This document shows positions 44,955 to 54,634 of a DNA stretch of 64,000 nucleotides, piece after piece. Origin of the DNA: Haloterrigena alkaliphila. Lineage in GTDB: Archaea > Halobacteriota > Halobacteria > Halobacteriales > Natrialbaceae. A model generated the notes under the pieces. The model did not search any database, was not told the DNA's origin, and was given only the letters and a program-made list of their open reading frames with translations. Within the stretch, counting starts at the first letter, position 1; each line of letters starts with the position of its first letter. Made by a program: the position numbers and the translations under genes. The DNA lies in contig NZ_CP071462.1 of the NCBI RefSeq assembly GCF_017352155.2, positions 3,162,001 to 3,226,000 of the forward strand, read 5' to 3'.

Positions 44955-46036
44955 TCCTCCCACACCCCCTCGATGCCCAGCCCCTTCGTCTGCGGGATGA
45001 CGGCCGATCCCTTCTCGAGCAGGACCGGATCCCGTCCGAGGTCTTCGGCGAGCAATCCCGCCGTGGCCAGCCCGCAGGCGGGGACGTCGGGGATCGACGC
45101 GGCGAGGTGGACCGCGCCCGTTCGGGCGACGACCCCGTCGATCGTGGTCGTCACGATCGGCACCAGTTCGAGCTCCTGGACCCACGCCGCGACCTTGCGG
45201 GCCACGTCGATTCCACCGAGCGCCATCGGCTTCAGCACGACGGCGTCGGCGGCCTCCGCTTCACAGATCGCGTCGATGCCGTGCTCGAGGAGTCCTTCGT
45301 CCAGCGCGATCGCCACGCCATCCCCGAGGTCGTCGGCCCGGAGATCGGCGTGACCCTCGAGTGCCCCCGCCGGCAGCGGTTGCTCGAGGACGGACACGTC
45401 GAGGTCGGCGAAGGCCTCGAGGGCGGTCGCCGCCTCCGCGTAGGTCCAGGCCTCGTTCGCGTCGACCCGCAGTTCGACGTCCGGGCCGACGACTTCGCGA
45501 GTCCGTCGCACGCGTTCGATATCGGCGTCGACGTCTCGACGGCCGGCTTTGAGCTTGCAGGTGTGGAAGCCGCGGCCGACGGCCTCGCTGGCCTCGCGCG
45601 CCGTCTCGGTCGGCGAGCCGTCGCCGACGGTCGCGTTGACCGGCACCCGACCCACCATCGGGCCCTGTCCGACGTAGCGGTACAGCGGCGTCGACTCGCG
45701 GGTCGCCGCCAGATCGGCGAGCGCCAGCGCGAGCCCGTGTCTGGCCGCCACCTGTTCGTCGACCGCCTCGAGGGCCGCGGCGGGACCGGACCGGATCGCG
45801 TCGCTCGCGCGCTCGAGGGCGGCCTCGCAGTCGCTGTGGGACTCCGTCCATCCCTGAAGCGGCGCGGCCTCGCCGTAGCCGACCGGCGCGTCCTCCGCCG
45901 ACGCCGTCGCGATCCGGACGAGAAAGCCGTCCCGCGAGTCGATCGTCCCGTCGGCAGTCTCGAACGGATCGGCGAGATCAAGCGAGAACGGCCGATACTC
46001 GAGGGTCAGCTCCGAATCGTCCTCACCGTCGCGCAT
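44951..46036 (-). CDS. menC: o-Succinylbenzoate synthase
   Basis: 361 residues, enolase superfamily. The capping N-terminal domain opens with RPFSLDLADPFETADGTIDSRDGFLV. Barrel residues are in FHTCKLKAGRRD (Lys base), VELRVDANEAW (Asp ligand), VSVLEQPL (Glu ligand), IALDEG (Asp ligand) and DAVVLKPM (second Lys). It dehydrates SHCHC to o-succinylbenzoate. It starts 1 nt after the menA gene and overlaps menE, giving a menA-menC-menE unit. Confidence 0.95.
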   Translation of the reverse strand: MRDGEDDSELTLEYRPFSLDLADPFETADGTIDSRDGFLVRIATASAEDAPVGYGEAAPLQGWTESHSDCEAALERASDAIRSGPAAALEAVDEQVAARHGLALALADLAATRESTPLYRYVGQGPMVGRVPVNATVGDGSPTETAREASEAVGRGFHTCKLKAGRRDVDADIERVRRTREVVGPDVELRVDANEAWTYAEAATALEAFADLDVSVLEQPLPAGALEGHADLRADDLGDGVAIALDEGLLEHGIDAICEAEAADAVVLKPMALGGIDVARKVAAWVQELELVPIVTTTIDGVVARTGAVHLAASIPDVPACGLATAGLLAEDLGRDPVLLEKGSAVIPQTKGLGIEGVWEE

Positions 46037-46037
46037 A

Positions 46038-46976
46038 CTAGACGGCCACCCCCGCGGCGAACAGGATCGCGAAGATCACGTGGAGCTTCCCGGTCCCCTC
46101 GAGGGCCGGGTTGAGCGCCTCGCCGTCGGTCCGGGTGCAGACGGTTCGGGCGACGACGGCCGCGTAGGGCAGCGAGACGAGCGGGAGCAACACGCCGGGT
46201 TCGAACCCCTCGACGAGCCAGAACCAGACGGGGGTCGCGTAGGCCAGCGCGAGCATGGCCACGTACTGGACGCGGCTCCACCGGTAGCCCAGCCGAACTG
46301 CGAGGGTTCGCTTGCCGGCCGCGGCGTCGGTCTCCTTGTCGCGGACGTTGTTCACGACGAGGATGGCCGTCGCGATGCCCGCGACGGGGAGGCTCGCGAG
46401 GAACGCCTCGCGGGTAACCGTCCCCTCCGGGATCGTCGTCGCCAGCGGCTCCACCGCCGTCGCGGCTTGCACGTAGAACGTCCCCATTACGGCGACCACG
46501 CCGAAGAAGACGAAGACGAACAGGTCCCCGAGCCCGTGATAGCCCAGCGGGTAGGGGCCGCCGGTGTAGGCCCACCCGCAGACGACGCTCACGAGGCCGA
46601 CGACGAGGATCGGCAGTCCGCCGACGTAGACGAGGTAGGTTCCCGAGAGGATCGCCAGCCCGAACGTCGCGATCGTCGCCTGCTTGACCCGATCGGGCGA
46701 GATGATGCCCGACTGGGTCACGCGGGTGAACCCCTCGCGGTCGTCGGTGTCGGCCCCTTTCACCGCGTCGTAGTAGTCGTTCGCGAAGTTCGTTCCGATC
46801 TGGATCAGCGCCGCACCGAGAAAGGCCACCAGCGCCGACAGCGGGGCGATCACCCCCTCGTGGATCGCCAGTCCCGTCCCGACGATCACGGGCGCCGCCG
46901 CCGCGGGCAGCGTCTGGGGGCGTGCGGCCATCAGCCACGCTTTCGTCCGTGAGATATCGACCTCCGCCGTACTCAT
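46038..46976 (-). CDS. menA: 1,4-Dihydroxy-2-naphthoate polyprenyltransferase
   Basis: 312 residues with about nine helices. The UbiA-family motifs are present: [23 protein letters not shown] (first Asp-rich motif) and [22 protein letters not shown] (second). [26 protein letters not shown] at the N-terminus is the usual MenA start. It prenylates DHNA in the membrane. It is first in the menA-menC-menE unit. Confidence 0.96.
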   Translation of the reverse strand: MSTAEVDISRTKAWLMAARPQTLPAAAAPVIVGTGLAIHEGVIAPLSALVAFLGAALIQIGTNFANDYYDAVKGADTDDREGFTRVTQSGIISPDRVKQATIATFGLAILSGTYLVYVGGLPILVVGLVSVVCGWAYTGGPYPLGYHGLGDLFVFVFFGVVAVMGTFYVQAATAVEPLATTIPEGTVTREAFLASLPVAGIATAILVVNNVRDKETDAAAGKRTLAVRLGYRWSRVQYVAMLALAYATPVWFWLVEGFEPGVLLPLVSLPYAAVVARTVCTRTDGEALNPALEGTGKLHVIFAILFAAGVAV

Positions 46977-47105
46977 TGCTCGAGTGTGCCACTCGCGGGA
47001 GTGTCAACGTTGGCATTGCGACCGGCGACCAAGCCGGTGATGATTGAGGTGGCGATACCGACCGCGAGCGGCGGTCAGCGGTCGCTACCGGCGAACGCGA
47101 ATCCG

Positions 47106-47897
47106 CTACCGAAGGCTTCGGAACCAGAGCAACGCGCCGATCCCGACCAGCACCGACGGGACGGTGAACCCGGGGACGGAATCGTCGCTCGAGTCCTCAC
47201 CCGACGCGTCGTCGGTCGCCTCGTTGGATTCGGTCTCGTCGCCGGATTCGGCTCCGTCGTCCGATTCGCCCTCGTTCGCGAGCGTGACGCCGTCGGGGCC
47301 GTCGTCACCGTCACCGCCGGATTCGCCGCCGCCGTCGACGTGGACGGTTCCGTCGTGTTCGATCGTCGACTGCTGTGCGTCGCTGACGAGTCTCATCTCG
47401 GCGTCCCTGACCTCGAGCGTCTCCGTCGTCGGTTCGGCGTCGGCGGCGACCTCGAGGGTGATCGTTGCCGCGGTCTCGGTCGCCGTCGCGCCGTCGCCGG
47501 CGGGCGTCCGCTTCTGCTCGATCGTCACCGTCCCCGCGTCGTCGTCGATCTCGACCGCGCCGTCGACCGCGGCGTCGCCGTCGTCCGCGGCCAGCATCGG
47601 ACCGTGTTCGACGTCGGTCACGGTGAACACGTCGGGATCGTACGCGATCGTCGCGGAGAGTTCGCCGACCCCGTCGCCGTAGGCGCCGTGACTGCTCGCG
47701 ACGAGGTCGATCGTCACCGTCTCGCCGCTCTCGACGTCGACCTCCTTCGGTTCGAAGTAGAACATCGCCGCGTTGTCGCCGGCCGCGACCGGCGCCGGGA
47801 CGAGGAGCCCGACGAGGAGACAGCCCGCGAGCGCGGCTGCGAGGACGCTCGCGAGTCGGGATCCGGGACGACGGGATCTGGCGTGATCGCTCGTCAC
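47106..47897 (-). CDS. Secreted cohesin-like domain protein with PGF-CTERM anchor
   Basis: 263 residues. A signal peptide (about 13-40, ending PVAAGD) precedes a beta-sandwich domain resembling cohesins: MFYFEPKEVDVESGETVTIDLVAS ... LSATIAYDPDVFTVTDVEHGP. An acidic Asp/Glu/Ser-rich linker runs from about 190. The C-terminus SVPGFTVPSVLVGIGALLWFRSLR is a PGF-CTERM signal, processed and lipid-attached by archaeosortase A in haloarchaea. It is the last gene of the Dyp/P19-like trio and overlaps the upstream gene by 4 nt. A surface-exposed binding role is likely. Confidence 0.85.
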   Translation of the reverse strand: MTSDHARSRRPGSRLASVLAAALAGCLLVGLLVPAPVAAGDNAAMFYFEPKEVDVESGETVTIDLVASSHGAYGDGVGELSATIAYDPDVFTVTDVEHGPMLAADDGDAAVDGAVEIDDDAGTVTIEQKRTPAGDGATATETAATITLEVAADAEPTTETLEVRDAEMRLVSDAQQSTIEHDGTVHVDGGGESGGDGDDGPDGVTLANEGESDDGAESGDETESNEATDDASGEDSSDDSVPGFTVPSVLVGIGALLWFRSLR

Positions 47898-49129
47898 TGC
47901 TCCCCACCACCCGGTACCGTCAGTTCGACCGACGGTATCTCGAGGAACGCCGTCTCGTACCCCTGATGACGCGCGACCTGCGGAGGCGACTCGACCGTGA
48001 TCGTCACCGAATCGCCCGGCCGGACGTCCGCGAGCGAGGCCCCGTAGTGGAGCGCGAACTCGCCGTCGACCGTCTGCTCGAGGGGGGCGTCGGCGACTCT
48101 CTCTCCACTCCGTGCGACCGTCGCGTTCAGGGCCATGTCCGCCAGCGGCACGCGGTTGTACGGCGTCCGCGGCGAGACGAGCAGGTAGCGCTCGTCCCCG
48201 TCGACCAGCCGGGACCCGGACTCGAGCAGCGTCGCGACGAATACCGCGTCGTCGCTGCGGGGCCTGCCGTCCTCGTCGGTGGCGGACTCGTCGACCGGCT
48301 CGAGCGCCGTGCCCGGATACGCGTCGGCGGGCGGGAGCGTGGAGTACGGAATTTCGGCGTTGCCATCGTCTGCGGCGTCGTCACCACCGCCGTGACCCAT
48401 CGGTTCGATAGCCCCGCGTTGCCCCCAGTACTCCTCGTCGAAGTACTCGATGCCGTCGACGACCGCGTTCCGGAGGTCGTCGTCGTACTCGAACTCGAAC
48501 GTCGCAGTCGCGCCCTCGGTGAATCGACCCGTGAGGTCGCCCGTCGTCCGCACCGAAAGCGGCGGCAGGTCGACCTCGACGGTGTAGGTACCGTCCGCCT
48601 CGAGGGGCACGTTGTCCCCGAAGTGAAAGCCCATCCCCTGGGAGAGCATCGGCCACGGTGAGGTCGGCTGGCCCACTCGCTGGCCGTCCCTCGAGACGGT
48701 GATCGTCGCGCCCTCGTTGACCGGCAGGACGACGCCGGTCTCGGCGTCCCAGAGCGTGAACATCATGTGGACGCTCCGGCTCTCGGTCGGATCGACGCGC
48801 TGGATTTCGTCCGCGCCGCCGGCGCCGCCGGTCAGGATCCAGAACGAGTGGGGCATCGACAGCATCGGCGCGATGGTGTAGTCGCCGGCCGTGATCGGAT
48901 CGATCGTCCACATCGACTCCCGGTGGGTCGGGACGTACACCGCGTTCGGCGGGTCCTCGACCCGGGGGAGCCTCGGCAGGTCGGGATCGTTCGGCCCTTC
49001 GGCCCCGTTGTCCTCGCCCCCGGTGTCTTCGTCGTCGCCGCCGGTTTCCATACACCCTGCGAGGGCGATCGCGCCGGTGACCGCGCCCGTCCAGCCGACG
49101 AACGTCCGTCGATCGATGTCGTTGTCCAT
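47894..49129 (-). CDS. Tat lipoprotein with P19/Tp34-like iron-binding domain
   Basis: 411 residues. The twin-arginine DRRTFVGWTGAV at 6-17 and the lipobox LAGC (Cys26) predict export and lipid anchoring. An acidic linker precedes a beta domain with SVHMMFTLWDAETGVVLPVNEGATITV and MGFHFGDNVPLEADGTYTVEVDLPP, resembling the P19/Tp34 periplasmic iron transport proteins. A second beta-rich region lies at 260-405. P19-like proteins bind Fe or Cu through His/Met; HMM and MGFHFG supply such residues. It overlaps the PGF-CTERM gene and follows the Dyp-like gene, consistent with metal handling. Confidence 0.75.
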   Translation of the reverse strand: MDNDIDRRTFVGWTGAVTGAIALAGCMETGGDDEDTGGEDNGAEGPNDPDLPRLPRVEDPPNAVYVPTHRESMWTIDPITAGDYTIAPMLSMPHSFWILTGGAGGADEIQRVDPTESRSVHMMFTLWDAETGVVLPVNEGATITVSRDGQRVGQPTSPWPMLSQGMGFHFGDNVPLEADGTYTVEVDLPPLSVRTTGDLTGRFTEGATATFEFEYDDDLRNAVVDGIEYFDEEYWGQRGAIEPMGHGGGDDAADDGNAEIPYSTLPPADAYPGTALEPVDESATDEDGRPRSDDAVFVATLLESGSRLVDGDERYLLVSPRTPYNRVPLADMALNATVARSGERVADAPLEQTVDGEFALHYGASLADVRPGDSVTITVESPPQVARHQGYETAFLEIPSVELTVPGGGEQ

Positions 49130-49193
49130 GTGTCTCGTCTCTATCCTCGTCCCTGGGTCCTGGTCGTGGCTCGAGTGTTCAGATCCTGCGCCG

Positions 49194-50462
49194 TCAGTTT
49201 GTCGTCGGCTCCGCCGGCGGCAACGCCCGCAGCGAGCGCGGCGGCACGAGGTAGTTACCCCGGCGGTTAACGAAGATGTAGCTTCGGATGCCGTTGTTCG
49301 CGTGCGCGACGCTGAGTTCGTCGCCGTTCATCGCCTCGCGGACGCGGACGAAGTTCTCGATCCCCTGCTGGAGGGCGACGAAGTGGACGCCCGGACTGTC
49401 CCCGTCGACGGTGTTGAAGTCCCGGCGCAACAGCAGCGGGTCGCCGTCCTCGCGGGCTCGAGCGGCCTTCTGGGCGTGGCCGACGACGCCTCTAGTGCGG
49501 GCGTCCTCGGCGGTCGACTCGATCCGCTCGTCGCTCAGCGCGTTCGACGTCGATAGTTTCTCGCCGATATCGCCGATCATCTCCTCCTCGGCGTGTTTCG
49601 GGCTGAACATCTTCGAGACGCGCTGGTAGTGGCTGTCCTGCTCGAGCCAGGTGCGCAACTGGACGTCCATCGACTCGATGTGCTGGGTCGTCGCGCCCGC
49701 GAAGGGGCCGTCCGCGATCGTCACGCGGTCCTCGGTGGCCTGGCTCTCCGCGAACCCGGAGCGAAAGCCCATGAAGAAAGGGGCCTCCTCGGGCACCGAC
49801 TCGGGGACGTTCGCGAGATCGGTGTGGTTGGCGGGTAGCCCCGCGCCGACGAACCCGGTCCGTCGGCGGTCGTCGACGCGTTCGAAGACGCCCGTCAGAT
49901 CGGTCTCGACGTCGACGCCGTTGAGCGCGTCGACCTCGTCGAACAGCCCCTCCTCGGCCTCGAGGACGACCTGCGAGTGGTCGCTCGCGAGGTGGAGGAC
50001 GGCGTCGTACTCGTCGAACGACGGATCCTCCTGTGCGGACAGCGCCTCGGGAGCCGGCAGGTCGACTGCCTCGGGCAGCGAGCCGTCGAAGCGGTCGAAG
50101 TACGCCGGCGTGTAGCCGAGCGTGAAGACCAGCCCCTCGTTGCTCCACTCGTAGGCCCGCTCGAGGGTCCGCAGCGCCGATTCGACCGTCTCGCGCGCGT
50201 CGTCGGTCGGCTCCGCGGCCAGCGACAGCGCCACCAGCACGTGGTGTTCCGGCGCCAGCACGTTCCCGTCGTCGTCTCGCGACAGGAACTCGTTCCAGGC
50301 GTGCTGTCGCTCGGGGAGGGAGTCGGGATCGTCGGTACCCGAGGGGACGTCGATCTCCTCGCTCTCGGAGAGGCACGCGCTGAGCGCCGAGGCGCCACCG
50401 ACGGCCACCAGCGCGCGGAGGTAGTCCCGGCGGGACAGGGCGGACCGGTCGGGAAGTGTCAC
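49194..50462 (-). CDS. Dyp-type peroxidase-like Tat lipoprotein
   Basis: 422 residues. A Tat signal (SRRDYLRALVAVGGASAL) with lipobox SACL is followed by a Dyp-peroxidase-like body. Recognisable parts are FTLGYTPAYFDRF near the middle and LLLRRDFNTVDGDSPGVHFVALQQGIENFVRVREAMNG in the C-terminal half. This matches the heme-proximal region of EfeB/YcdB-like proteins. The typical GXXDG motif is not obvious to me, so peroxidase activity is uncertain. Neighbourhood with the P19-like lipoprotein recalls EfeUOB iron import. Confidence 0.75.
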   Translation of the reverse strand: MTLPDRSALSRRDYLRALVAVGGASALSACLSESEEIDVPSGTDDPDSLPERQHAWNEFLSRDDDGNVLAPEHHVLVALSLAAEPTDDARETVESALRTLERAYEWSNEGLVFTLGYTPAYFDRFDGSLPEAVDLPAPEALSAQEDPSFDEYDAVLHLASDHSQVVLEAEEGLFDEVDALNGVDVETDLTGVFERVDDRRRTGFVGAGLPANHTDLANVPESVPEEAPFFMGFRSGFAESQATEDRVTIADGPFAGATTQHIESMDVQLRTWLEQDSHYQRVSKMFSPKHAEEEMIGDIGEKLSTSNALSDERIESTAEDARTRGVVGHAQKAARAREDGDPLLLRRDFNTVDGDSPGVHFVALQQGIENFVRVREAMNGDELSVAHANNGIRSYIFVNRRGNYLVPPRSLRALPPAEPTTN

Positions 50463-50835
50463 TACTCGAGAGTCGGGTGGCGACGCTCAAATGGTTTTCT
50501 CTCAGGAGTCACAGTCGGGGCCGGAGCTGCCTCGAGCGAGGGTACGGGGTGCGATATCGCGCTCCGGACAGACGAACCACCGCTGCGGTGGCGCGCGCTG
50601 AGACGTGGCGAACGAAGAGTGAGCCACGGCTCGACAGTGTGCGAGGGATGAGCGAACGAGTGTAACGAGAGAGCGAATCGGCTGGGGAGGGTGTGGCCAA
50701 TCCCCGTTGCCAGCACGAGCAGGGCGCTCGAGCGAATCATCGCCTCCAGAAAAGTAGAACGCTCGAGCGAATCACCACCGCTGAAACCGAAATAAGTCCG
50801 GACGCTCGAGCAGCCGTCTCAGACCGGTCAAACGC
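50463..50835. other. Intergenic region holding repeat copy 2
   Basis: This 373-nt gap between the Dyp-like gene start and the menB stop holds repeat copy 2 (50584-50735). It also has three near-identical gctcgagcgaatca-type units around 50728-50741 and 50761-50774, and a related gctcgag at 50803. I see no gene. Confidence 0.55.
50584..50735. repeat. Dispersed repeat, copy 2
   Basis: It matches 27706-27895: the 15-nt block tgcggtggcgcgcgc (50584-50598), a hairpin at 50604-50628 with a perfect 6-bp stem (cgtggc / gccacg) around gaacgaagagtga, and the 45-nt block at 50646-50690 (44 of 45 identical). It is shorter than copy 1 in the middle. The outer ends are approximate. Confidence 0.75.
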
Positions 50836-51729
50836 TCAGTAGTGCCACGGGAAGTCGTCGAAGTCGGGATCCCGGCCCTCGACGAAGGCGTCCCGACCCT
50901 CCGCGGCCTCGTCGGTCATGTAGCCCAGCCGCGTCGCCTCGCCGGCGAAGACCTGCTGGCCCACCATCCCGTCGTCGGTCATGTTGAAGGCGTACTTGAG
51001 CATCCGCATTGCCGTCGGGCTCTTGGCGTTGATACGCTCGCCCCACTCGAGGGCGGTCTCTTCTAACTCCTCGTGGGGAACCGCCTCGTTGACCATGCCC
51101 ATCTCCGCGGCCTCCGCGGCGTCGTAGGTCTTCCCGAGGAAGAACACCTCGCGGGCCTTCTTCTGGCCGATCTGCTTGGCCAGATACGCAGAGCCGAAGC
51201 CGGCGTCGTAGCTGGCCACGTCGGGGTCGGTCTGGAGGAACTTGGCGTGCTCCTCGCTCGCGAGCGTGAGGTCGCAGACGACGTGCAGCGAGTGGCCGCC
51301 GCCGACGGCCCAGCCCGGCACCACGGCGACCACGACCTTCGGAATGTGGCGTATCAGGCGCTGGACCTCGAGGATGTGCAGCCGGCCCTGTTCGGACGCT
51401 CTCTCCTCATCACCTTCGTACTGATAGCCGTCCTCGCCGCGGATCGTCTGGTCGCCGCCGGAACAGAACGCCCAGCCGCCGTCCTTCGACGACGGCCCGT
51501 TCCCGGTCAGCAGGATACAGCCGACGTCGGTCTGGCGCTTGGCGTGGTCCAGGGCATCGTACAGTTCGTCGACCGTGCCGGGCCGGAAGGCGTTGCGGAC
51601 GTCGGGTCGGTCGAAGGCGATTCGGACCGTCCCGGCGTCGACCGCCCGGTGGTAGGTGATGTCGTCGAACTCCTCGTTCAGCTCCGCGACCGGCTCCCAG
51701 CGCTCGGGGTCGAACAGTTCCGAAACCAT
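50836..51729 (-). CDS. menB: 1,4-Dihydroxy-2-naphthoyl-CoA synthase
   Basis: 297 residues, crotonase fold. MenB features: ITYHRAVDAGTVRIAFDRPDVRNAFRPGTVDELY; FCSGGDQTIRGEDGYQYEG; VPGWAVGGGHSLHVVCDLTLAS; DPDVASYDAGFGSAYLAKQIGQKKAREVFFLG; and the C-terminal AFVEGRDPDFDDFPWHY. It cyclises o-succinylbenzoyl-CoA. It lies between the two inserted gene sets, apart from menFD and menACE. Confidence 0.96.
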   Translation of the reverse strand: MVSELFDPERWEPVAELNEEFDDITYHRAVDAGTVRIAFDRPDVRNAFRPGTVDELYDALDHAKRQTDVGCILLTGNGPSSKDGGWAFCSGGDQTIRGEDGYQYEGDEERASEQGRLHILEVQRLIRHIPKVVVAVVPGWAVGGGHSLHVVCDLTLASEEHAKFLQTDPDVASYDAGFGSAYLAKQIGQKKAREVFFLGKTYDAAEAAEMGMVNEAVPHEELEETALEWGERINAKSPTAMRMLKYAFNMTDDGMVGQQVFAGEATRLGYMTDEAAEGRDAFVEGRDPDFDDFPWHY

Positions 51730-52029
51730 TGCCTCGAGTGTGGTCGACGGCGCGTGAAATAGATTCGCGTCGCGGTCGACGCGGACTCGAGCGCCGGCGC
51801 TGGCTCCCCAGACGCCCTGCGCCGCCGTTCAGCCGGTTCGGAGGCGAATCGAACCAACACGATCACGGACCCAATTTGATATAGCATTATGTAGTTCATC
51901 AATCGATCCTGAGACGATATCGATGCCCGTTTTGCCGACCGGTTTGCCGGTCGTTCGGTCGATCAGCGAGTTTCAGCGTCGATATATAGGCCGAGTGATT
52001 TTTCACCCGACCGTTTGATCCCATAGGCG
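51730..52029. other. Divergent promoter region of menB and the DnaJ-domain gene
   Basis: This 300-nt gap is AT-rich from about 51860 to 52010. TATA-like stretches include gatatagcatta near 51877-51888 and gatatatagg near 51982-51991, the latter about 40 nt before the ATG at 52030. I see no gene. Confidence 0.5.
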
Positions 52030-52995
52030 ATGGGCGAGTCGTACTACGAGATCCTCGAGGTCGATGCGGACGCGACCCGCGAAGAGATTCAGGCGGCCTA
52101 CCGGGAGCGCGTCCTCGAGACCCACCCGGATCACAACGACGCGCCCGACGCCGCCGAGCAGTTCAAACGGGTCTCGACGGCGCGGTCGGTGCTGGCCGAC
52201 GGCACCGAACGGGCCCGCTACGACCGGCTCGGCCACGAGGCTTACGCCCGTCTCGCCGACCGAACGGCCGCAGCCGACGAGTCGGGGACCGACGACTCCA
52301 GCGAGCAAGGACGTGCAACCGACTCGAGCGACGACGCGAACGACCGCACCACGGGATCGAAATACGACAGGGAGACGGCCGGCTCGAGTACGACCGGTTC
52401 GAAGACGGCGAGTTCCAGCGCGACCGACTCGAGTACTGCCGGCTCGAGGCGGAATGAGCGATCCAAAAGCCACCACGCCCGACAGCGCCGCCGCCGGCAA
52501 CGGGCCCGCAAGCACGCCCGGACCACCCACTCGTTCGGTGGCGAGACCGGACCGACTGGGAATCACACGGGGACCACGGCGACGACGACGGGCGACCGCG
52601 ACGATTCGGCCTCGGAGTTCCGGTACGCCGTCCACGACTGGACGGACGACGTCACCCTCGAGTGGGAGGGGGAGTCGATCACCCACACGACGGCGGTGAC
52701 GATCGGCTGCCTCTGGCTGCTCTACCCGGTCTTCGTCGGGGCGAGTCTCACGTCGGCGTTTCCCCTCGCCGTCAACGTCGTCGTCGCCGCGTGTACGCTG
52801 GGACTCGTCGGGTACGTGCTCACGAAACCCCGGATCGCGGCCGCGCTGTTCGGCTCCTGGAGCGTGCTGTTCCCGCTCGGAATCGACGCGACGGCCGCGC
52901 TCGAGGCGTACTCGATCTCCGGGTTGCTCGCGCTCGGGTTCGCCTGGATTCCTTTCGGCTACGCGATCGTACTCTGGTGGGCGCTTCGTCCGTGA
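52030..52995 (+). CDS. J-domain membrane protein
   Basis: 321 residues. An N-terminal J domain (about 1-70; SYYEILEVDADATREEIQAAYRERVLETHPDHND) has the HPD triad at 32-34, so it can stimulate an Hsp70 ATPase. A low-complexity Ser/Thr/Asp-rich linker (about 75-185) holds a basic patch RRRRQRARKHARTTH. Three to four hydrophobic helices end the chain (about 215-320). It resembles haloarchaeal J-domain membrane proteins rather than DnaJ itself, having no G/F or Zn-finger domains. It is on the plus strand within the men locus. Confidence 0.88.
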   Translation: MGESYYEILEVDADATREEIQAAYRERVLETHPDHNDAPDAAEQFKRVSTARSVLADGTERARYDRLGHEAYARLADRTAAADESGTDDSSEQGRATDSSDDANDRTTGSKYDRETAGSSTTGSKTASSSATDSSTAGSRRNERSKSHHARQRRRRQRARKHARTTHSFGGETGPTGNHTGTTATTTGDRDDSASEFRYAVHDWTDDVTLEWEGESITHTTAVTIGCLWLLYPVFVGASLTSAFPLAVNVVVAACTLGLVGYVLTKPRIAAALFGSWSVLFPLGIDATAALEAYSISGLLALGFAWIPFGYAIVLWWALRP

Positions 52996-53248
52996 TCGCG
53001 CGTTGCCATCTGCGTGATCTGTCCTGGACTGCTGCCGTCGACGGATAGCAGATCGGTCAGCAACGTCGAACGGTTACTGATGTATTAGCGTCGGAAGACC
53101 CCGCTAACTGGAATCGGACGTTCTTCGTGACTTGAAGCGGTGATAGATTTGCTGTAACGTCAGTCGTGGTGAGGACACAATGTCACCGTATTTCAATATG
53201 TGATAAGTTACCTATTGTTCTTTAGATCCATCTCGTGAGTTCGCGCGT

Positions 53249-54484
53249 ATGGAGCGTCGAAAACTCCTCGGAAGTATCGCAGCTGCGGCAGTGGGATCGG
53301 CGGTACCAGCATCAGCGTCAGCAGGCCCGAAGAAGGGCGGAAACAGACCGAGTCCACCATCGCACTCGAATTCGAAACGGAACTCGGACATCCTTCCCAC
53401 CGGCATCGACCGAATCGAGGAGACGTTCTACAACCAGATCGAACGGGAACTCCATCACGGCGCACAGCTCGCGGTCTACCACAAGGACGAACTCGTCCTG
53501 AATATCGCTGGTGGGACGACCGGGCCCGACGGTGCGGCGGAGACGACTGATACCCGCCACGTCCTCTTTTCGACGACGAAACCCTACACGGCGGGAACGG
53601 TCCATCATCTCGTCGACGAGGGGCTCGTCGACTACGACGACTACGTCGTGGACCACTGGCCGGAATTCGGTCGTAACGACGAACGAAAGGAGGACGTGAC
53701 GATCCGCCACGTCCTCTCACATCAGTCCGGACTCCATTCGATCCCAGCCATCGACGACAATCCCGAGGTCTGGGGCGACCCCGACGAGAAGGAGCGGCTC
53801 GTCGAGGAGGCCACGTTAGCGTACGAACCCGGCACGCGCACCGACTATCATCTCCTGAGCTACGGGTGGATTATCGACGGGCTCACCCGGAACGTCGTCG
53901 GAAAGCAGATCGACGAGATCGCGGCGGAGGCGATCTTCGATCCGCTCGGCATGGACGACACGAGTATCGGCATCGAGAACGCCGATGCGGTCGACGTTTC
54001 GACACTGGTCGGTTTCGAACCGTACCACCAGATCACCGATCCCGAATCCCCGGGATACACGGCTTACGTCGCCGCGCTCTTCAATAGGGACGACGTTCAG
54101 GAGAGCGTCGTCGGTGCTGCGACCGGGATCGGGACTGCACGCGACCTCGCCCGATACTACAACTGCCTGCTGAACAACGGGGAAGACGTCTTCAGTAACC
54201 AGGTGACTCGCGCCTTCACGTCTGTCGAGGTGGAACAGGAAGACGATGGCGAATACACCCGACGCGGTCTCGGTGTCCGATTCGGTGGTAGCCCGGGTGA
54301 CAGCTTCGGGGTGACTGCCTCCCACGGTGTCTACGGCCACGGCGGGCTCGGCAGTATCATGACGTGGGCCGATCCTGACAACGACATCGCGTTCGCGTAC
54401 GTCACCAACGGAATTCGTGACGGCTACGAACACAGTCAACGCGTCGCTCGCCTCGGCGACACGGTCCGTCACGAACTATCGTAG
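53249..54484 (+). CDS. Beta-lactamase-family serine hydrolase, exported
   Basis: 411 residues. The N-terminus MERRKLLGSIAAAAVGSAVPASASAG is Tat-like with a probable signal-peptidase site near Ala23-Ala25. The class C/EstA-like serine hydrolase domain has Ser108-Thr-Thr-Lys111 as the nucleophile motif, HVLSHQSGLHSIPAID and the later GHGGLGSIMTWADPDNDIAFAYVTNG. It is an esterase or peptidase; the substrate is unknown. Codon use looks less GC-biased than that of its men neighbours, hinting at later acquisition. It shares the plus strand with the DnaJ-domain gene. Confidence 0.9.
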   Translation: MERRKLLGSIAAAAVGSAVPASASAGPKKGGNRPSPPSHSNSKRNSDILPTGIDRIEETFYNQIERELHHGAQLAVYHKDELVLNIAGGTTGPDGAAETTDTRHVLFSTTKPYTAGTVHHLVDEGLVDYDDYVVDHWPEFGRNDERKEDVTIRHVLSHQSGLHSIPAIDDNPEVWGDPDEKERLVEEATLAYEPGTRTDYHLLSYGWIIDGLTRNVVGKQIDEIAAEAIFDPLGMDDTSIGIENADAVDVSTLVGFEPYHQITDPESPGYTAYVAALFNRDDVQESVVGAATGIGTARDLARYYNCLLNNGEDVFSNQVTRAFTSVEVEQEDDGEYTRRGLGVRFGGSPGDSFGVTASHGVYGHGGLGSIMTWADPDNDIAFAYVTNGIRDGYEHSQRVARLGDTVRHELS

Positions 54485-54634
54485 CAACGGACGTCGGTTG
54501 CACTTCTTTTACCACCGGTACGCCAGCGGTATCGGCAGATCCGTGTGTACGCTTGATCGCAGTGGTAACGCTTCCGGCTGAGTATCGAAACGAGCCGTCT
54601 CAGTCCGATCGATCGCGTTCCGATCGGTTCGCCG

